In this document: piece by piece, positions 25,712 to 35,376 of the stretch
Layout of the letters: every line of letters starts with the position of its first letter
Numbering within the stretch: the stretch's first letter is position 1
NCBI RefSeq assembly: GCF_009834915.1
Contig: NZ_WVHS01000002.1
Coordinates: 310,001 to 374,000, forward strand
DNA length: 64,000 nucleotides
From: Hufsiella ginkgonis
Lineage (GTDB): Bacteria > Bacteroidota > Bacteroidia > Sphingobacteriales > Sphingobacteriaceae
Reading direction: 5' to 3'
Made by a program: the position numbers and the translations under genes
Notes under the pieces: generated by a model
Told to the model about the DNA's origin: nothing
The model's input: only the letters and a program-made list of their open reading frames with translations
The model's database searches: none

Positions 25712-27085
25712 ATGACCAAAAACAAGCTCACGCTTTTCATTTTTATCGCGCTCGTGGCCGGTATCGCGGTAGGGTATTTATACAACATCCGCAGCATTAA
25801 TCCCTATAACGAAAAGATCCTGAAAGCCGAGGCGCTGATAAAAAATGCAGAAACCGTGATGGTCAACAGCAAGGATACACTTTCTTCGGCGTACCAGGAG
25901 CAAAAGGCGGTTAAAAAGGCCCAGATCGCCGTGCGCAAAGAGGCTACCGCTACGCGGGAAGGCAAACTTGAATACTTTGCCCTGTTAAGTGACATTTTCC
26001 TGAGATTGATCAAAATGATCGTGGCTCCGCTGGTGTTTACCACGCTGGTAGTAGGCGTGGCCAAGGTAGGCGACGTAAAAGCGGTGGGCAGGATCGGCGG
26101 CAAAACTATGATCTGGTTCCTTTCAGCCACCCTGGTTTCGCTGATGCTCGGCATGATCCTCGTAAACCTGTTCGAGCCCGGGAAAACCATGCACCTGGCG
26201 CTGCCCGATACCCATCTCGGTACGGATATCCAGAAATCGGCCCTCTCGCTAAAAGATTTTATCGCACACGTTTTCCCGAAAAGCTTCGTGGAGGCGATGG
26301 CGAACAACGAAATCCTGCAGATCGTTGTATTTTCGCTTTTCTTCGGCATTGCCACTGCAGCCATAGGCGAGAAAGGAGCCATCGTGATAAAAGCCATGGA
26401 CGCCATAGCGCACGTGATCCTGAAGATAACGGGCTATGTAATGAACTTCGCGCCGCTGGCCGTATTCGGAGCCATGACGGTGATCGTAGCGAAGCAGGGG
26501 CTCAGTATTTTGTCGACCTACGCGATCTTTATCGGCGAGTTTTACTCCGGGCTTTTCATTTTATGGATCCTGCTGGCACTTGTAGGTCTCGCCATACTTG
26601 GCAAACGGGTGTTTAACCTCATAAACGGCTTGAAAGACGCCATGCTCCTGGCATTCAGTACCGCCAGCAGCGAAGCGGCTTACCCGCGCACCATGCTCGA
26701 ACTGGAACGGTTCGGATGTAAGGATAAGATCGTAAGCTTTGTGCTTCCGCTGGGCTATTCCTTTAACCTCGACGGCTCCATGATGTACATGACATTTGCA
26801 TCGCTGTTTATCGCCCAGGCTTATAATATCCACTTATCGTTCGACCAGCAGTTGTCCATGCTGCTCATCCTCATGCTCACCAGCAAGGGAATTGCCGGGG
26901 TGCCGCGCGCTTCGCTGGTGGTTATTGCGGGCACCATCGCTTCCTTTAACATCCCCGAAGCCGGGCTGGCGCTGATCATCGGGATAGATCCTTTACTGGA
27001 TATGGGCCGCTCGGCTACCAACGTGGTGGGTAACGCCATGGCGACAGCCGTAGTGAGCAAATGGGAAGGGGAGCTTAAAAGTTAA
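25712..27085 (+). CDS. Dicarboxylate/amino acid:cation symporter (SDF family)
   Basis: 457 residues with the sodium:dicarboxylate symporter fold of DctA/GltP. Hairpin and substrate-site motifs are AFSTASSEAAYPRTM (the serine-rich HP1 region), GYSFNLDGSMMYMTFASLF (the NMDGT-like helix 7), and SKGIAGVPRASLVVIAGT (HP2). Uptake of glutamate, aspartate or C4-dicarboxylates with Na+ or H+ is expected. An unusual feature is a hydrophilic insertion of about 60 residues between helices 1 and 2 (residues about 30-88, Ala/Lys/Glu-rich, probably coiled coil). A small membrane-anchored protein gene follows after 2 nt. Confidence 0.92.
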   Translation: MTKNKLTLFIFIALVAGIAVGYLYNIRSINPYNEKILKAEALIKNAETVMVNSKDTLSSAYQEQKAVKKAQIAVRKEATATREGKLEYFALLSDIFLRLIKMIVAPLVFTTLVVGVAKVGDVKAVGRIGGKTMIWFLSATLVSLMLGMILVNLFEPGKTMHLALPDTHLGTDIQKSALSLKDFIAHVFPKSFVEAMANNEILQIVVFSLFFGIATAAIGEKGAIVIKAMDAIAHVILKITGYVMNFAPLAVFGAMTVIVAKQGLSILSTYAIFIGEFYSGLFILWILLALVGLAILGKRVFNLINGLKDAMLLAFSTASSEAAYPRTMLELERFGCKDKIVSFVLPLGYSFNLDGSMMYMTFASLFIAQAYNIHLSFDQQLSMLLILMLTSKGIAGVPRASLVVIAGTIASFNIPEAGLALIIGIDPLLDMGRSATNVVGNAMATAVVSKWEGELKS

Positions 27086-27087
27086 AC

Positions 27088-27603
27088 ATGAACAGTACGA
27101 GTAAAAAGATATTCCTGGGATTAACCATAGTGGTACCCTTCTTAATTTATTGCGTATATTACTACGGGATGATGATCAAAAATGCGCCTTACCAGTATTC
27201 GGAGCTGGAATCGATCACCCTTAAATACGGGGCCGGTACCGGCCTGGTAAATCAATACGACTCGAAAACGGGCGCCTACCAATACCTTGACGACAAGGAT
27301 TCGCTGATTAAAACCACCCTCAGGCTCCGCGAAAAAGACCTTAAGTACCTGCATACCAAGGCAAGGAAGGTCGGGTTCTGGAATTTTCCCGAGGTATTGG
27401 AAAGCAATGATTCGGTCGGCGCGAAAAACGACCTGCATTACTACCTCGAATTTAAATATGCAAGGAAATCCAAGCGGCTGCTGTTTAGTACAGGATTCAA
27501 CCGCGACCAGCAACTGGCGGATGCCGCGAAATCATTGGTCGACGAGGTGGAGAAAAGCATTAACGATGCGGAAGACCGCGTAAGAAGAGCGAAAACCAAC
27601 TAA
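27088..27603 (+). CDS. Membrane-anchored hypothetical protein
   Basis: 171 residues. One N-terminal helix (IFLGLTIVVPFLIYCVYYYG) anchors a soluble domain of about 140 residues. The domain contains ESITLKYGAGTG, LRLREKDLKYLHTKARKVGFWNFPEVL and LHYYLEFKYARKSKRLLFSTGFN, a pattern seen in small exported Bacteroidota proteins of unknown function. It starts 2 nt after the symporter stop, so the pair is almost certainly one operon. Function not recognised. Confidence 0.65.
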   Translation: MNSTSKKIFLGLTIVVPFLIYCVYYYGMMIKNAPYQYSELESITLKYGAGTGLVNQYDSKTGAYQYLDDKDSLIKTTLRLREKDLKYLHTKARKVGFWNFPEVLESNDSVGAKNDLHYYLEFKYARKSKRLLFSTGFNRDQQLADAAKSLVDEVEKSINDAEDRVRRAKTN

Positions 27604-27661
27604 CTAACTTCATGAGGCAAGGCCCTTTACCCGAGCTTCAATACAACAAAACTAAACTGAA

Positions 27662-28426
27662 ATGAAAAAAGCGCTTTTTATTATCTTTTTCTGCTGCGTG
27701 CAATTGGTAAACAGCTCCGCCAAAGCTGCAGACGCGTATTACTATCAGCTAAAAGTTTACCACCTGAAAACTACCCGGCAGGCGACAAGGCTCGACGCCT
27801 TTTTAAAAGATGCTTACCTGCCGGCGCTTCACCGCGCAGGCGTTAAAATGGCCGGCGTTTTTAAACCGGTGGTAAAAGACACCACGGATCAGCTGGTATA
27901 CGTATTCATTCCGTTCAAAAAATTCGACCAGTTCCTGGCGCTTAGCGGCCGGCTCGAAAAAGATACCCGGTACCTGGCCGACGGCAAAGATTACCTTGAG
28001 GCGATTAACACCGACCCCGTTTACACACGCATGGAGTCGATCCTGCTGCGTGCCTTCTCGGGAATGCCCGAGCCTATGGCGCCAAAATTAACTTCTCCTA
28101 AAAGTGAACGGGTTTACGAGTTGCGCAGTTACGAGAGTGCCACAGAGGCCATTACCGCCAACAAGATCGGGATGTTTAACCAGGATGAGATCACCATCTT
28201 TACCAACCTCAATTTTAACGCGGTATTTTATGGGCAGGTGGTATCCGGACCGCGCATGCCTAACCTGATGTACCTCACCACGTTTAACAACAAGGCCGAT
28301 CGCGACAAGCATTGGGCAGATTTTGGCCCCGAGTACAAAAAGATCAGTGGCCTGCCAAAATACAGCAATACCGCAACGAAAAACACGATCATCTTTTTAA
28401 CCCCGACAGACTATTCCGATATCTGA
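27662..28426 (+). CDS. NIPSNAP-family exported protein
   Basis: 254 residues with a signal peptide ending near SAKAAD. Two alpha/beta-barrel-like NIPSNAP repeats follow: YYYQLKVYHLKTTRQATRLDAFLKDAYLPALHRAG and, in the second half, RVYELRSYESATEAITANKIGMFN, with NLMYLTTFNNKADRDKHWADF as the closing motif. NIPSNAP proteins share the dimeric ferredoxin-like fold; bacterial members have no firmly established activity. It precedes the YfcC transporter by 30 nt and is probably in one unit with it and the M20 peptidase. Confidence 0.85.
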   Translation: MKKALFIIFFCCVQLVNSSAKAADAYYYQLKVYHLKTTRQATRLDAFLKDAYLPALHRAGVKMAGVFKPVVKDTTDQLVYVFIPFKKFDQFLALSGRLEKDTRYLADGKDYLEAINTDPVYTRMESILLRAFSGMPEPMAPKLTSPKSERVYELRSYESATEAITANKIGMFNQDEITIFTNLNFNAVFYGQVVSGPRMPNLMYLTTFNNKADRDKHWADFGPEYKKISGLPKYSNTATKNTIIFLTPTDYSDI

Positions 28427-28456
28427 TTCCCGCTTTTCGCCCTGATCCTATTCGCG

Positions 28457-29947
28457 ATGTTCAAGAAGATCCCGCAACCGCTTACCATCCTGGTGCTCAT
28501 CATCGTGGTCGCCGCGGCATTAACCTGGATACTTCCGGCAGGCAGGTACAGCACGTTAACATACCGGGATAAATCGTTTACGGTGACCTCCCCATCGGGA
28601 GAAAAGGCGCTTCCGTTTACGCAGCAAACGCTCGACAGCCTGCACATCCTGGTGAAATTGACGAGTTTCGGGAACGGGGATATCAGGAAGCCGGTATCGA
28701 TACCGGGAACTTATCAAAAACTGCCGGGTAACCGGCAAGGCATCGTCAATATCGTGGAGGCGCCGCTAAAAGGAATTTATGACACGATAGACATCATCCT
28801 GTTCGTACTGGTGATCGGCGGATTTATCGGGGTGTTCTATTCTTCTGGTGCCATGGAAAAAGGGCTCGCTTATCTCTCCTACAAAATGGCTGGCAGGGAG
28901 GGATGGCTTATCATTATACTTACCTTCCTGTTTTCGTTTGGCGGTACATCATATGGCATGGCCGAAGAGGGGATCGCTTTTTACCCCATACTCGTACCGC
29001 TTTTCCTGGCAGCGGGCTATGACCTGATCGTACCGGTTGCCGTGATCTTTGGCGGTACGCAACTGGGTACATTAAGCTCGTTTTCGAACCCGTTTTCTAC
29101 CATCACCGCCTCAAATGCCGCCGGGATCAATTGGGCAGACGGCATTTATGGCCGCTTATTATTATTTGTCGTGAGCACGGGGATCTTTACCGGTTACGTG
29201 TTAAAGTATGCCGGTAAGGTAAAGAAAGATCCCACCGCCTCTTTTGTATACCGGTTTGATGGAGTGGTTAAGCCCCATTTTCCCGCATATATAAGCGGGA
29301 CCGCTGTACCGAAACCCGATGGCCGCACCAACCTGCTGCTAGCGCTGTTCCTGGTCACGTTCCTGGTGATGATCGGGGGCGTGGTGTTCCTGGACTGGTG
29401 GCTTCTCGAAATGTCGGCCGTATTTGTGATATCCGCCATTATCGTGGCCATGATCACGCGGTTATCCGAAAAACAATTCCTCGAGAAATTTATCAAAGGA
29501 GCGCAGGAACTGCTGGGTGTTGTTTTCATTATCGGCGTGGCGCGCGGTATAACCATCATCCTGAATGAAGGCACCATCAGCGACAGCATCATTTACGGTT
29601 CGGTTCAATTGGTTGATTCGATGCCGTCGTCGCTGTTCATCATCATGCTGCTGGTATTGTTTATGGTGTTTACCCTGTTTATTTCCAGCTCTTCCGGCAT
29701 GGCCGTGGTAACGATGCCGATCATCGGTTCGCTGGCCATCATGATCGGGGTTCCCGGGAGGGAGATCGTGAACAGCTACCTTTATGGGATGGGGATTATG
29801 GGATTGATCACGCCCGCGGGATTGATCCTGCCGTCGTTGGCCCTTGCGAACGTTAACCTAAAGGCGTGGCTGCGTTTTATCTGGCCGTTTATGGTGATCA
29901 TTTTCCTGGTATGCGTGGTGTTCCTGCTGGTGGGAATCAGGCTGTAA
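28457..29947 (+). CDS. YfcC-family membrane transporter
   Basis: 496 residues, about 12 hydrophobic segments. It begins KIPQPLTILVLIIVVAAALTWILPAGRY, the typical opening of the YfcC (C4-dicarboxylate anaerobic carrier/arginine-ornithine antiporter-like) family. Conserved stretches include GTSYGMAEEGIAFYPILVPL, GTQLGTLSSFSNPFSTITAS and SSSSGMAVVTMPIIGSLA. A hydrophilic loop (about 35-90) follows the first helix, as is usual. Family substrates are poorly defined: amino acids, peptides or dicarboxylates. The adjacent M20 exopeptidase 10 nt downstream suggests import or export of amino acids or small peptides (inference). Confidence 0.85.
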   Translation: MFKKIPQPLTILVLIIVVAAALTWILPAGRYSTLTYRDKSFTVTSPSGEKALPFTQQTLDSLHILVKLTSFGNGDIRKPVSIPGTYQKLPGNRQGIVNIVEAPLKGIYDTIDIILFVLVIGGFIGVFYSSGAMEKGLAYLSYKMAGREGWLIIILTFLFSFGGTSYGMAEEGIAFYPILVPLFLAAGYDLIVPVAVIFGGTQLGTLSSFSNPFSTITASNAAGINWADGIYGRLLLFVVSTGIFTGYVLKYAGKVKKDPTASFVYRFDGVVKPHFPAYISGTAVPKPDGRTNLLLALFLVTFLVMIGGVVFLDWWLLEMSAVFVISAIIVAMITRLSEKQFLEKFIKGAQELLGVVFIIGVARGITIILNEGTISDSIIYGSVQLVDSMPSSLFIIMLLVLFMVFTLFISSSSGMAVVTMPIIGSLAIMIGVPGREIVNSYLYGMGIMGLITPAGLILPSLALANVNLKAWLRFIWPFMVIIFLVCVVFLLVGIRL

Positions 29948-29957
29948 TATATTAAAT

Positions 29958-31253
29958 ATGAGATATCAAACCCGGTGCTTTATGGCGCCTGTTATTTTGG
30001 CGCTTGCTTTACAGACCAGTAAGGCACAAACATCGCCCGAAAGCAGCAAGTACGAGTCGGAAATGGCGAAACTGGCTGCGCAACCCGTCATCAAAAAAGC
30101 GCTCCGGGTAATCCTCGAACTGGAACCCGCTACCTTGAAAGACCATATCCTGCTCACCGAAATTCCCGCTCCTCCTTTTAAGGAAAAACAGCGCGGCGAG
30201 AAATTCTACCAGTTGCTCAAAGCGATCGGCTTCGATTCTGTATGGACCGACCGCACAGGAAATGTGCTGGCTCTCAGGAAGGGGAAAAACGGCAAAAGGA
30301 CCGTTGTGCTCGAAGGCCATCTAGACACCGTCTTCCCGGAAGGGACCGATGTAACGGTAAAACATGCGGGCGATACCCTTAAAGCTCCCGGTATAGGTGA
30401 CGACACCCGCGGCCTTGCCGTTGTACTTGCTATCGCGAAAGCCATGCGTGAGGCAAACATTAAGACCGAAGCAAACCTCCTGTTTATCGGGTCAGTTGGC
30501 GAAGAAGGTCTCGGCGACCTTAGGGGAGTAAAAGGCCTGTTTGGCGATGGCGCCCCTAAGATCGACTCGTATATTGCCATAGACGGCGGAGGGATCGGAG
30601 GCATCGTATACGGCGGTGTTGGTTCCATGCGCTACCGGGTAACGATCAAGGGACCAGGCGGTCATTCTTATGGCGCGTTCGGTCTTGCCAACCCGCACCA
30701 TGCACTGGCGCGTGCCATCGGTAACTTTATCCGTGAGGCAGATCCATACACACGCACCGGCACTAAAACCACTTACAACGTAGGCGTCATCGGCGGAGGA
30801 ACGTCGGTAAACGCCATTCCCTACGAATCGTGGATGGAAGTGGATATGCGTTCCGAGAGCCCGGAAAAACTGGCGGGGATCGGCGAACTATTTAAAGAGG
30901 CCATCCAGAAGGGCCTCGATGAGGAAAATTCCCTGCTCCGCTCCGGTCCTAAACTAACGGCCGACATCAGGTTGGTAGGGGAGCGCCCTGTTGCCGTGCA
31001 GGAACAAAACATCCCGCTGGTGCGGCGCGCTATGGCATCCGCCGGATTCCTGGGCGCCAGGCCGGTACTTTCTTTTAGTTCCACGAATGCCAACATCCCG
31101 ATTTCAAAAAAGGTACCGGCTGTAACGATCGGCAAAGGTGGCGTTGGCGGCAACACGCATTCGCTGGACGAGTGGTGGATTAACGAGAAGGGATACCTGG
31201 GAATTCAAAACGCATTGCTGATCCTGGTAGCCGAAGCGGGGCTGGCGAAGTAA
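29958..31253 (+). CDS. Exported M20-family zinc peptidase
   Basis: 431 residues with a cleavable signal (ILALALQTSKAQ). The M20 di-zinc centre is complete: EGHLDTV, GIGDDTRG, GEEGLGD with the catalytic Glu, the Asp of AIDGGGIG, and NTHSLDEWW near the C-terminus. The lid/dimerisation domain carries GPGGHSYGAFG. M20 enzymes in this clade are dipeptidases or aminoacylases; here the location is periplasmic. It follows the YfcC transporter by 10 nt and is likely a functional partner in peptide or amino-acid salvage. Confidence 0.92.
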   Translation: MRYQTRCFMAPVILALALQTSKAQTSPESSKYESEMAKLAAQPVIKKALRVILELEPATLKDHILLTEIPAPPFKEKQRGEKFYQLLKAIGFDSVWTDRTGNVLALRKGKNGKRTVVLEGHLDTVFPEGTDVTVKHAGDTLKAPGIGDDTRGLAVVLAIAKAMREANIKTEANLLFIGSVGEEGLGDLRGVKGLFGDGAPKIDSYIAIDGGGIGGIVYGGVGSMRYRVTIKGPGGHSYGAFGLANPHHALARAIGNFIREADPYTRTGTKTTYNVGVIGGGTSVNAIPYESWMEVDMRSESPEKLAGIGELFKEAIQKGLDEENSLLRSGPKLTADIRLVGERPVAVQEQNIPLVRRAMASAGFLGARPVLSFSSTNANIPISKKVPAVTIGKGGVGGNTHSLDEWWINEKGYLGIQNALLILVAEAGLAK

Positions 31254-31255
31254 AG

Positions 31256-31459
31256 TCAGGCAGTAAGCTCGTTTTTATACGCTTGTTGTAACTCAAGCAA
31301 GCAGTGGGCACACAAACATCCGTCAAATCTTTCGCTGATAAATTGCGTTTCGTTAAGGCTTAAGCGAACGGTGCTGCACTGGCATTTGGTAAAGGAGTTG
31401 GCTTTACATTCAATGCGTGTGCGGCACCGTTCGCAGGATATGATCTCGTGCTTGGTCAT
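31256..31459 (-). CDS. Cysteine-rich CWC-family small protein
   Basis: 67 residues from the ATG at 31459. Eight cysteines are arranged C9xxC12, C18, C26xC28 and C48xC50xxC53 (SCERCRTRIEC, FTKCQCSTV, GCLCAHC), the layout of cysteine-rich CWC proteins, which probably bind a metal. No function is established for the family. The start lies 8 nt after the nrdA stop, so it is very likely transcribed as the third gene of nrdB-nrdA-CWC. The upstream part of the same frame overlaps nrdA and is not coding. Confidence 0.8.
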   Translation of the reverse strand: MTKHEIISCERCRTRIECKANSFTKCQCSTVRLSLNETQFISERFDGCLCAHCLLELQQAYKNELTA

Positions 31460-31466
31460 CTGCCCG

Positions 31467-33857
31467 TTAACCGCTGCACGAGATGCAGCCATCTTCCATG
31501 CTGCAGGTGGGACCGGCAATTATATCCGGTTCGATATCTGCGACGTCGCTCTTCGCCGCGTCGATCTGCGGAACCACGGGGTCCATGTTCTTCCCGCCTT
31601 GTTTCTCCACGGTAAATTGCACCGCACGGGTAGCTGCCTGTGTACGCAAGTAGTACATCCCAGTTTTAAGACCTTTTTTCCATGCGTAGAAGTGCATCGA
31701 TGTCAGCTTCGCGGCGGTCGGGCTATCTACAAACAGGTTTAGCGACTGCGACTGGCAGATAAACGCACCGCGATCTGCCGCCATATCGATCAGGTTACGC
31801 TGCTTAATTTCCCATACCGTTTTGTAGATCTCTTTAATGTTGGCAGGTATCTCATCAATCGCCTGTACCGAACCATTGGCAGCGATGATCTTATTTTTCA
31901 TCGTGTTGTTCCACAGGCCCAACTGGATCAGGTCTTTAAGCAAGTGCTTATTTACGATGATAAACTCGCCGCTGAGGACCCTTCTCGAATAGATATTAGA
32001 AGTATACGGCTCAAAGCACTCGTTATTTCCGAGTATTTGAGAGGTGGAGGCGGTTGGCATTGGCGCCACCAGCAGCGAGTTACGTACGCCATGCCCGATC
32101 ACTTCTTTCCGCAGCGACTCCCAATCGTGCCTGCCGGAAGGCTGCACATTCCAGAGGTCAAACTGGAACTGGCCTTTCGAGAGGGGGGATCCCTCAAACG
32201 TTTCGTAGTGGCCCTGTTCTACGGCCAGGTCCTTGCTGGCGGTCATAGCCGCGAAATAGATCGTTTCAAAAATATTCCTGTTAAGGATCCTCGCCAATTC
32301 GCTTTCAAAAGGAAGTCGCAGCAGGATAAATGCGTCGGCCAGGCCCTGCACGCCTAAACCAACCGGGCGATGGCGCATATTAGAACGGCGTGCTTCTTCT
32401 ACCGGGTAGTAGTTATTATCTATGATCCGGTTCAGGTTTTTGGTAGCCTGGTATGTAACCTCGTAAAGTTTTTCGAAATCAAAATTACCGTTGATCACAA
32501 ACCTTGGGAGTGCAATAGAGGCCAGGTTACAAACCGCCACTTCATCTGCACTCGTAAACTCCATGATCTCGGTACAAAGGTTACTGCTCTTAATGGTACC
32601 GAGGTTCTGCTGGTTGCTTTTACTGTTGGCTGCGTCCTTGTACAGCAGGTAAGGAGTACCTGTTTCTATCTGCGCGTCCAAAATGGCAAACCATAGGTCC
32701 TGCGCTTTCACAGTTTTACGTGCGCGGCCTTCGCGCTCATAGCGGGCATACAGCGCTTCGAATTCCGCACCAAAACATTCGTGCAGACCTGGCGCTTCAT
32801 GCGGGCAGAACAAGCTCCAATCGCCATCGCTTTCTACGCGCTGCATAAACAGGTCGGGTATCCACAGGGCGTAAAAAAGGTCCCGCGCGCGCATCTCTTC
32901 CTTGCCATGGTTCTTACGCAGATCGAGGAACTCGAAAACATCGGCGTGCCAGGGTTCCAGGTAGATCGCAAACGCACCTTTTCTTTTGCCGCCCCCCTGG
33001 TCTACGTACCGCGCCGTGTCGTTAAACACCTTCAGCATCGGGATAATGCCGTTGCTGGTGCCATTGGTACCGCCGATATAGCTGCCGGTAGCCCGCACAT
33101 TGTGAATGGAAAGACCAATGCCACCCGCGCTTTGCGAAATGCGGGCGGTTTGTTTCAGGGTATCGTAAATACCGTCAATGCTGTCATCTTTCATGGTCAG
33201 CAAAAAGCACGAAGACATCTGCGGTTTTGGCGTCCCTGCGTTAAAAAGTGTCGGCGTAGCGTGGGTAAACCAGCGCTCGCTCATCAGGTGATAGGTTTCA
33301 ATTACGCTCGTGATATCTTCCTTATGGATCCCGAGCGCCACCCGCATGTACATATGCTGGGGGCGCTCCACGATCTTCCCGTCAACTTTCAGCAGGTACG
33401 ATTTTTCCAGGGTTTTAAACCCGAAATAGTCGAACCCGAAATCGCGGTCGTAAATGATCGAGCTGTCGAGCAGTTCCGCATGCTCCTCTACCACCTGGAG
33501 TACGTCTTCCGCAATCAGCGGCATTTTGCGGCCGGTTGCCGCATCGGTATAATGGTATAGCTTACGGACCGTGTCCGAAAATGATTTCGCGGTATTTTTA
33601 TGAAGGTTGCTCACCGCGATGCGACTGGCCAACAGCGCATAATCGGGATGTTTGGTAGTTAACGACGCAGCCATTTCCGCCGCCAGGTTGTCCAGCTCCG
33701 TGGTGCTTACGCCGTCATAAATGCCTTCTATCACTTTTTTCGCCACGTCGATCACATCCACCAGGGGACTTAGTCCATACGATAATTTCTGGATCCTTGC
33801 GGTGATCTTGTCAAATTTGACGCTCTCTTTTCTGCCGTTTCTCTTGATTACGAACAT
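31467..33857 (-). CDS. nrdA: Ribonucleoside-diphosphate reductase subunit alpha (class Ia)
   Basis: 796 residues. An N-terminal ATP-cone ([23 protein letters not shown], about 1-90) serves allosteric activity control. Catalytic residues are visible: the thiyl-radical Cys428 in [11 protein letters not shown] with flanking Asn and Glu, redox cysteines in MSSCFLL and [14 protein letters not shown], and the finger-loop region [21 protein letters not shown]. The C-terminal swinging arm ends [12 protein letters not shown], with three cysteines able to relay electrons from thioredoxin. The enzyme reduces NDPs to dNDPs. It is preceded by nrdB (45 nt) and followed by the CWC gene. Confidence 0.97.
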   Translation of the reverse strand: MFVIKRNGRKESVKFDKITARIQKLSYGLSPLVDVIDVAKKVIEGIYDGVSTTELDNLAAEMAASLTTKHPDYALLASRIAVSNLHKNTAKSFSDTVRKLYHYTDAATGRKMPLIAEDVLQVVEEHAELLDSSIIYDRDFGFDYFGFKTLEKSYLLKVDGKIVERPQHMYMRVALGIHKEDITSVIETYHLMSERWFTHATPTLFNAGTPKPQMSSCFLLTMKDDSIDGIYDTLKQTARISQSAGGIGLSIHNVRATGSYIGGTNGTSNGIIPMLKVFNDTARYVDQGGGKRKGAFAIYLEPWHADVFEFLDLRKNHGKEEMRARDLFYALWIPDLFMQRVESDGDWSLFCPHEAPGLHECFGAEFEALYARYEREGRARKTVKAQDLWFAILDAQIETGTPYLLYKDAANSKSNQQNLGTIKSSNLCTEIMEFTSADEVAVCNLASIALPRFVINGNFDFEKLYEVTYQATKNLNRIIDNNYYPVEEARRSNMRHRPVGLGVQGLADAFILLRLPFESELARILNRNIFETIYFAAMTASKDLAVEQGHYETFEGSPLSKGQFQFDLWNVQPSGRHDWESLRKEVIGHGVRNSLLVAPMPTASTSQILGNNECFEPYTSNIYSRRVLSGEFIIVNKHLLKDLIQLGLWNNTMKNKIIAANGSVQAIDEIPANIKEIYKTVWEIKQRNLIDMAADRGAFICQSQSLNLFVDSPTAAKLTSMHFYAWKKGLKTGMYYLRTQAATRAVQFTVEKQGGKNMDPVVPQIDAAKSDVADIEPDIIAGPTCSMEDGCISCSG

Positions 33858-33902
33858 GCTATATCTTGTTTAGTAGTGTAGTATTATGTGGAAAGCAGTG
33901 AA

Positions 33903-34871
33903 TTAAAAATCCTCTTCCAGCGAAAAAGTCTGTGCGTTCTTATCCGTAGAAAGCACGCCTGATTTCTGGTAGTCGCCCACCCGTTTTTCGAAGAAATTGG
34001 TCTTACCCTGCAGGGAGATCATCTCCATAAAATCGAACGGGTTGGTGGCGTTAAACAGCGCAGGGTGGCCCAGCTCCATGATCCAGCGATCGGCTACGAA
34101 CTCGATGTATTGTTTCATCAGCCGTGCGTTCATGCCGATCAGGTCCACGGGCAACGCCTCTGTGATGAATTCTTTTTCGATCTCCACGGCATCACCGATC
34201 ACCCGGTAGATCTGCTCGCGCGAAAGCTTATTCTCCAGCATACCGTATAACAGGCAGGCAAACTCGCAATGCAAGCCTTCGTCGCGGCTGATCAGCTCGT
34301 TACTAAAGGTTAGCCCCGGCATTAAACCGCGCTTTTTCAACCAGAAGATCGAGCAGAAGCTGCCCGAAAAAAATATCCCTTCTACAGCGGCGAAAGCCAC
34401 AAGCCGCTCCGCGAAGCTGCCTTTCTCGATCCACCGCAATGCCCATTCCGCTTTCTTTTTCACTGCCGGCACGGTGTCCACGGCGTGGAACAACCGGTCT
34501 TTTTCCTTCGGGTCACGGATGTAGGCATCGATCAGCAGTGCATAAGTCTCGGAATGGATATTTTCCATCATGATCTGGAACCCATAAAAACAACGCGCTT
34601 CGGGCACCTGTACTTCGCTCATAAAGTTTACGGCCAGGTTCTCGTTCACAATGCCATCGCTTGCCGCGAAGAAGGCCAGGATATGCGAAATAAAGTGCTG
34701 TTCCCCGGAGTTGAGATTCTCCCAATCCTTCATGTCGCCGGAAAGATCGATCTCTTCAGCCGTCCAGAAACTGGCCTCATGTTTTTTGTACATCTCCCAG
34801 ATTTTGGGATAATTGATGGGAAGGATCACAAATCGATCCTTGTTTTCTTTAAGCAGCGGTTCTTCGTACAT
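33903..34871 (-). CDS. nrdB: Ribonucleoside-diphosphate reductase subunit beta (class Ia, eukaryote-like R2)
   Basis: 322 residues. The di-iron site and radical tyrosine align with mouse R2: Asp72 ([10 protein letters not shown]), Glu103/His106 (MENIHSETY), Tyr110 as the radical site, Glu164 (AVEGIFF), and Glu198/His201 (RDEGLHCEF). The motif [10 protein letters not shown] is shared with eukaryotic R2. It makes and stores the tyrosyl radical that starts catalysis in NrdA. It is the first gene of the nrdB-nrdA-CWC unit. Its upstream region is a long repeat-bearing intergenic stretch in which no riboswitch or NrdR-box pair was recognised. Confidence 0.97.
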   Translation of the reverse strand: MYEEPLLKENKDRFVILPINYPKIWEMYKKHEASFWTAEEIDLSGDMKDWENLNSGEQHFISHILAFFAASDGIVNENLAVNFMSEVQVPEARCFYGFQIMMENIHSETYALLIDAYIRDPKEKDRLFHAVDTVPAVKKKAEWALRWIEKGSFAERLVAFAAVEGIFFSGSFCSIFWLKKRGLMPGLTFSNELISRDEGLHCEFACLLYGMLENKLSREQIYRVIGDAVEIEKEFITEALPVDLIGMNARLMKQYIEFVADRWIMELGHPALFNATNPFDFMEMISLQGKTNFFEKRVGDYQKSGVLSTDKNAQTFSLEEDF

Positions 34872-35065
34872 AGTTTTAGATAGTGGCTGATGTATTCAGC
34901 GATTGGCCGCTTCCGGCGATAGAAATGCTATCAGCCGACAGCTATCAGCCAATAGCTATAATTAAAGCGATTCTACAAAAGACACTGAACCCGTGGTAGC
35001 CGGGAAAAGGCTTTTGCCAAACCTTATTCGTGAAAGTTGGCAATACTATCTTGGCAGGTATCTGG

Positions 35066-35148
35066 CTATCAGTTGTCAGTGATCAGTTGCCAGTTGCAGT
35101 TCTCCAGGCGCTTACCCGGAACCGGTCACTGATAGCTGACAACTGATT
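35066..35148. repeat. Imperfect inverted repeat, CAGTTGTCAG type
   Basis: The left arm ATCAGTTGTCAGTGATCAG and the right arm CTGATAGCTGACAACTGAT (reverse complement ATCAGTTGTCAGCTATCAG) are about 35-50 nt apart. It is related in sequence to the repeat at 42178. Confidence 0.6.
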
Positions 35149-35337
35149 ACTCATACAGTTGCACGTCAGCCCGTGATTCTCACACGGTTCCCTTTTAATC
35201 ATCACCCGCCGGGGCGATGCACCAGGATAGTTTGGCAAAGAACGAGCTGTAAAAGTAGGGAGAAATGCGGGTGGCCGAAGAAAGTAGTTTTAAACATCGT
35301 GTGGATTATCCACATATCCCGGCCTGGGAATTTAAGA

Positions 35338-35373
35338 CGTGGTTGTCGCGGCCGGGCGGTCGCGACAACCACG
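35338..35373. other. Perfect 13-bp hairpin downstream of M1 peptidase gene
   Basis: CGTGGTTGTCGCG (35338-35350) pairs with CGCGACAACCACG (35361-35373) around a 10-nt GC-rich loop. On the minus strand it lies just after the M1 peptidase stop but has no T tract, so a classic terminator is not certain. Confidence 0.6.
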
Positions 35374-35376
35374 AAT

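Larger units (their letters stand above)
34872..35376. other. 505-bp intergenic region with short repeats, upstream of nrdB
   Basis: No convincing gene. It holds two direct copies of GCTATCAGCC (34927-34936, 34941-34950) plus a reverse copy near the nrdB start, an imperfect inverted repeat (35066-35148) and a separate perfect 13-bp hairpin (35338-35373). Short plus-strand frames inside it overlap the M1 peptidase gene and have no family resemblance. The nrdB promoter should lie here, but no clean TAnnTTTG box was found. Confidence 0.6.

Noticed and set aside
32781-33560. 259-residue plus-strand frame inside nrdA
   Set aside because: Antisense to a highly conserved gene; no motif of its own.
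34872-35100. Cobalamin riboswitch or NrdR boxes upstream of nrdB
   Set aside because: No B12-box sequence and no pair of 16-bp NrdR-like palindromes could be recognised.
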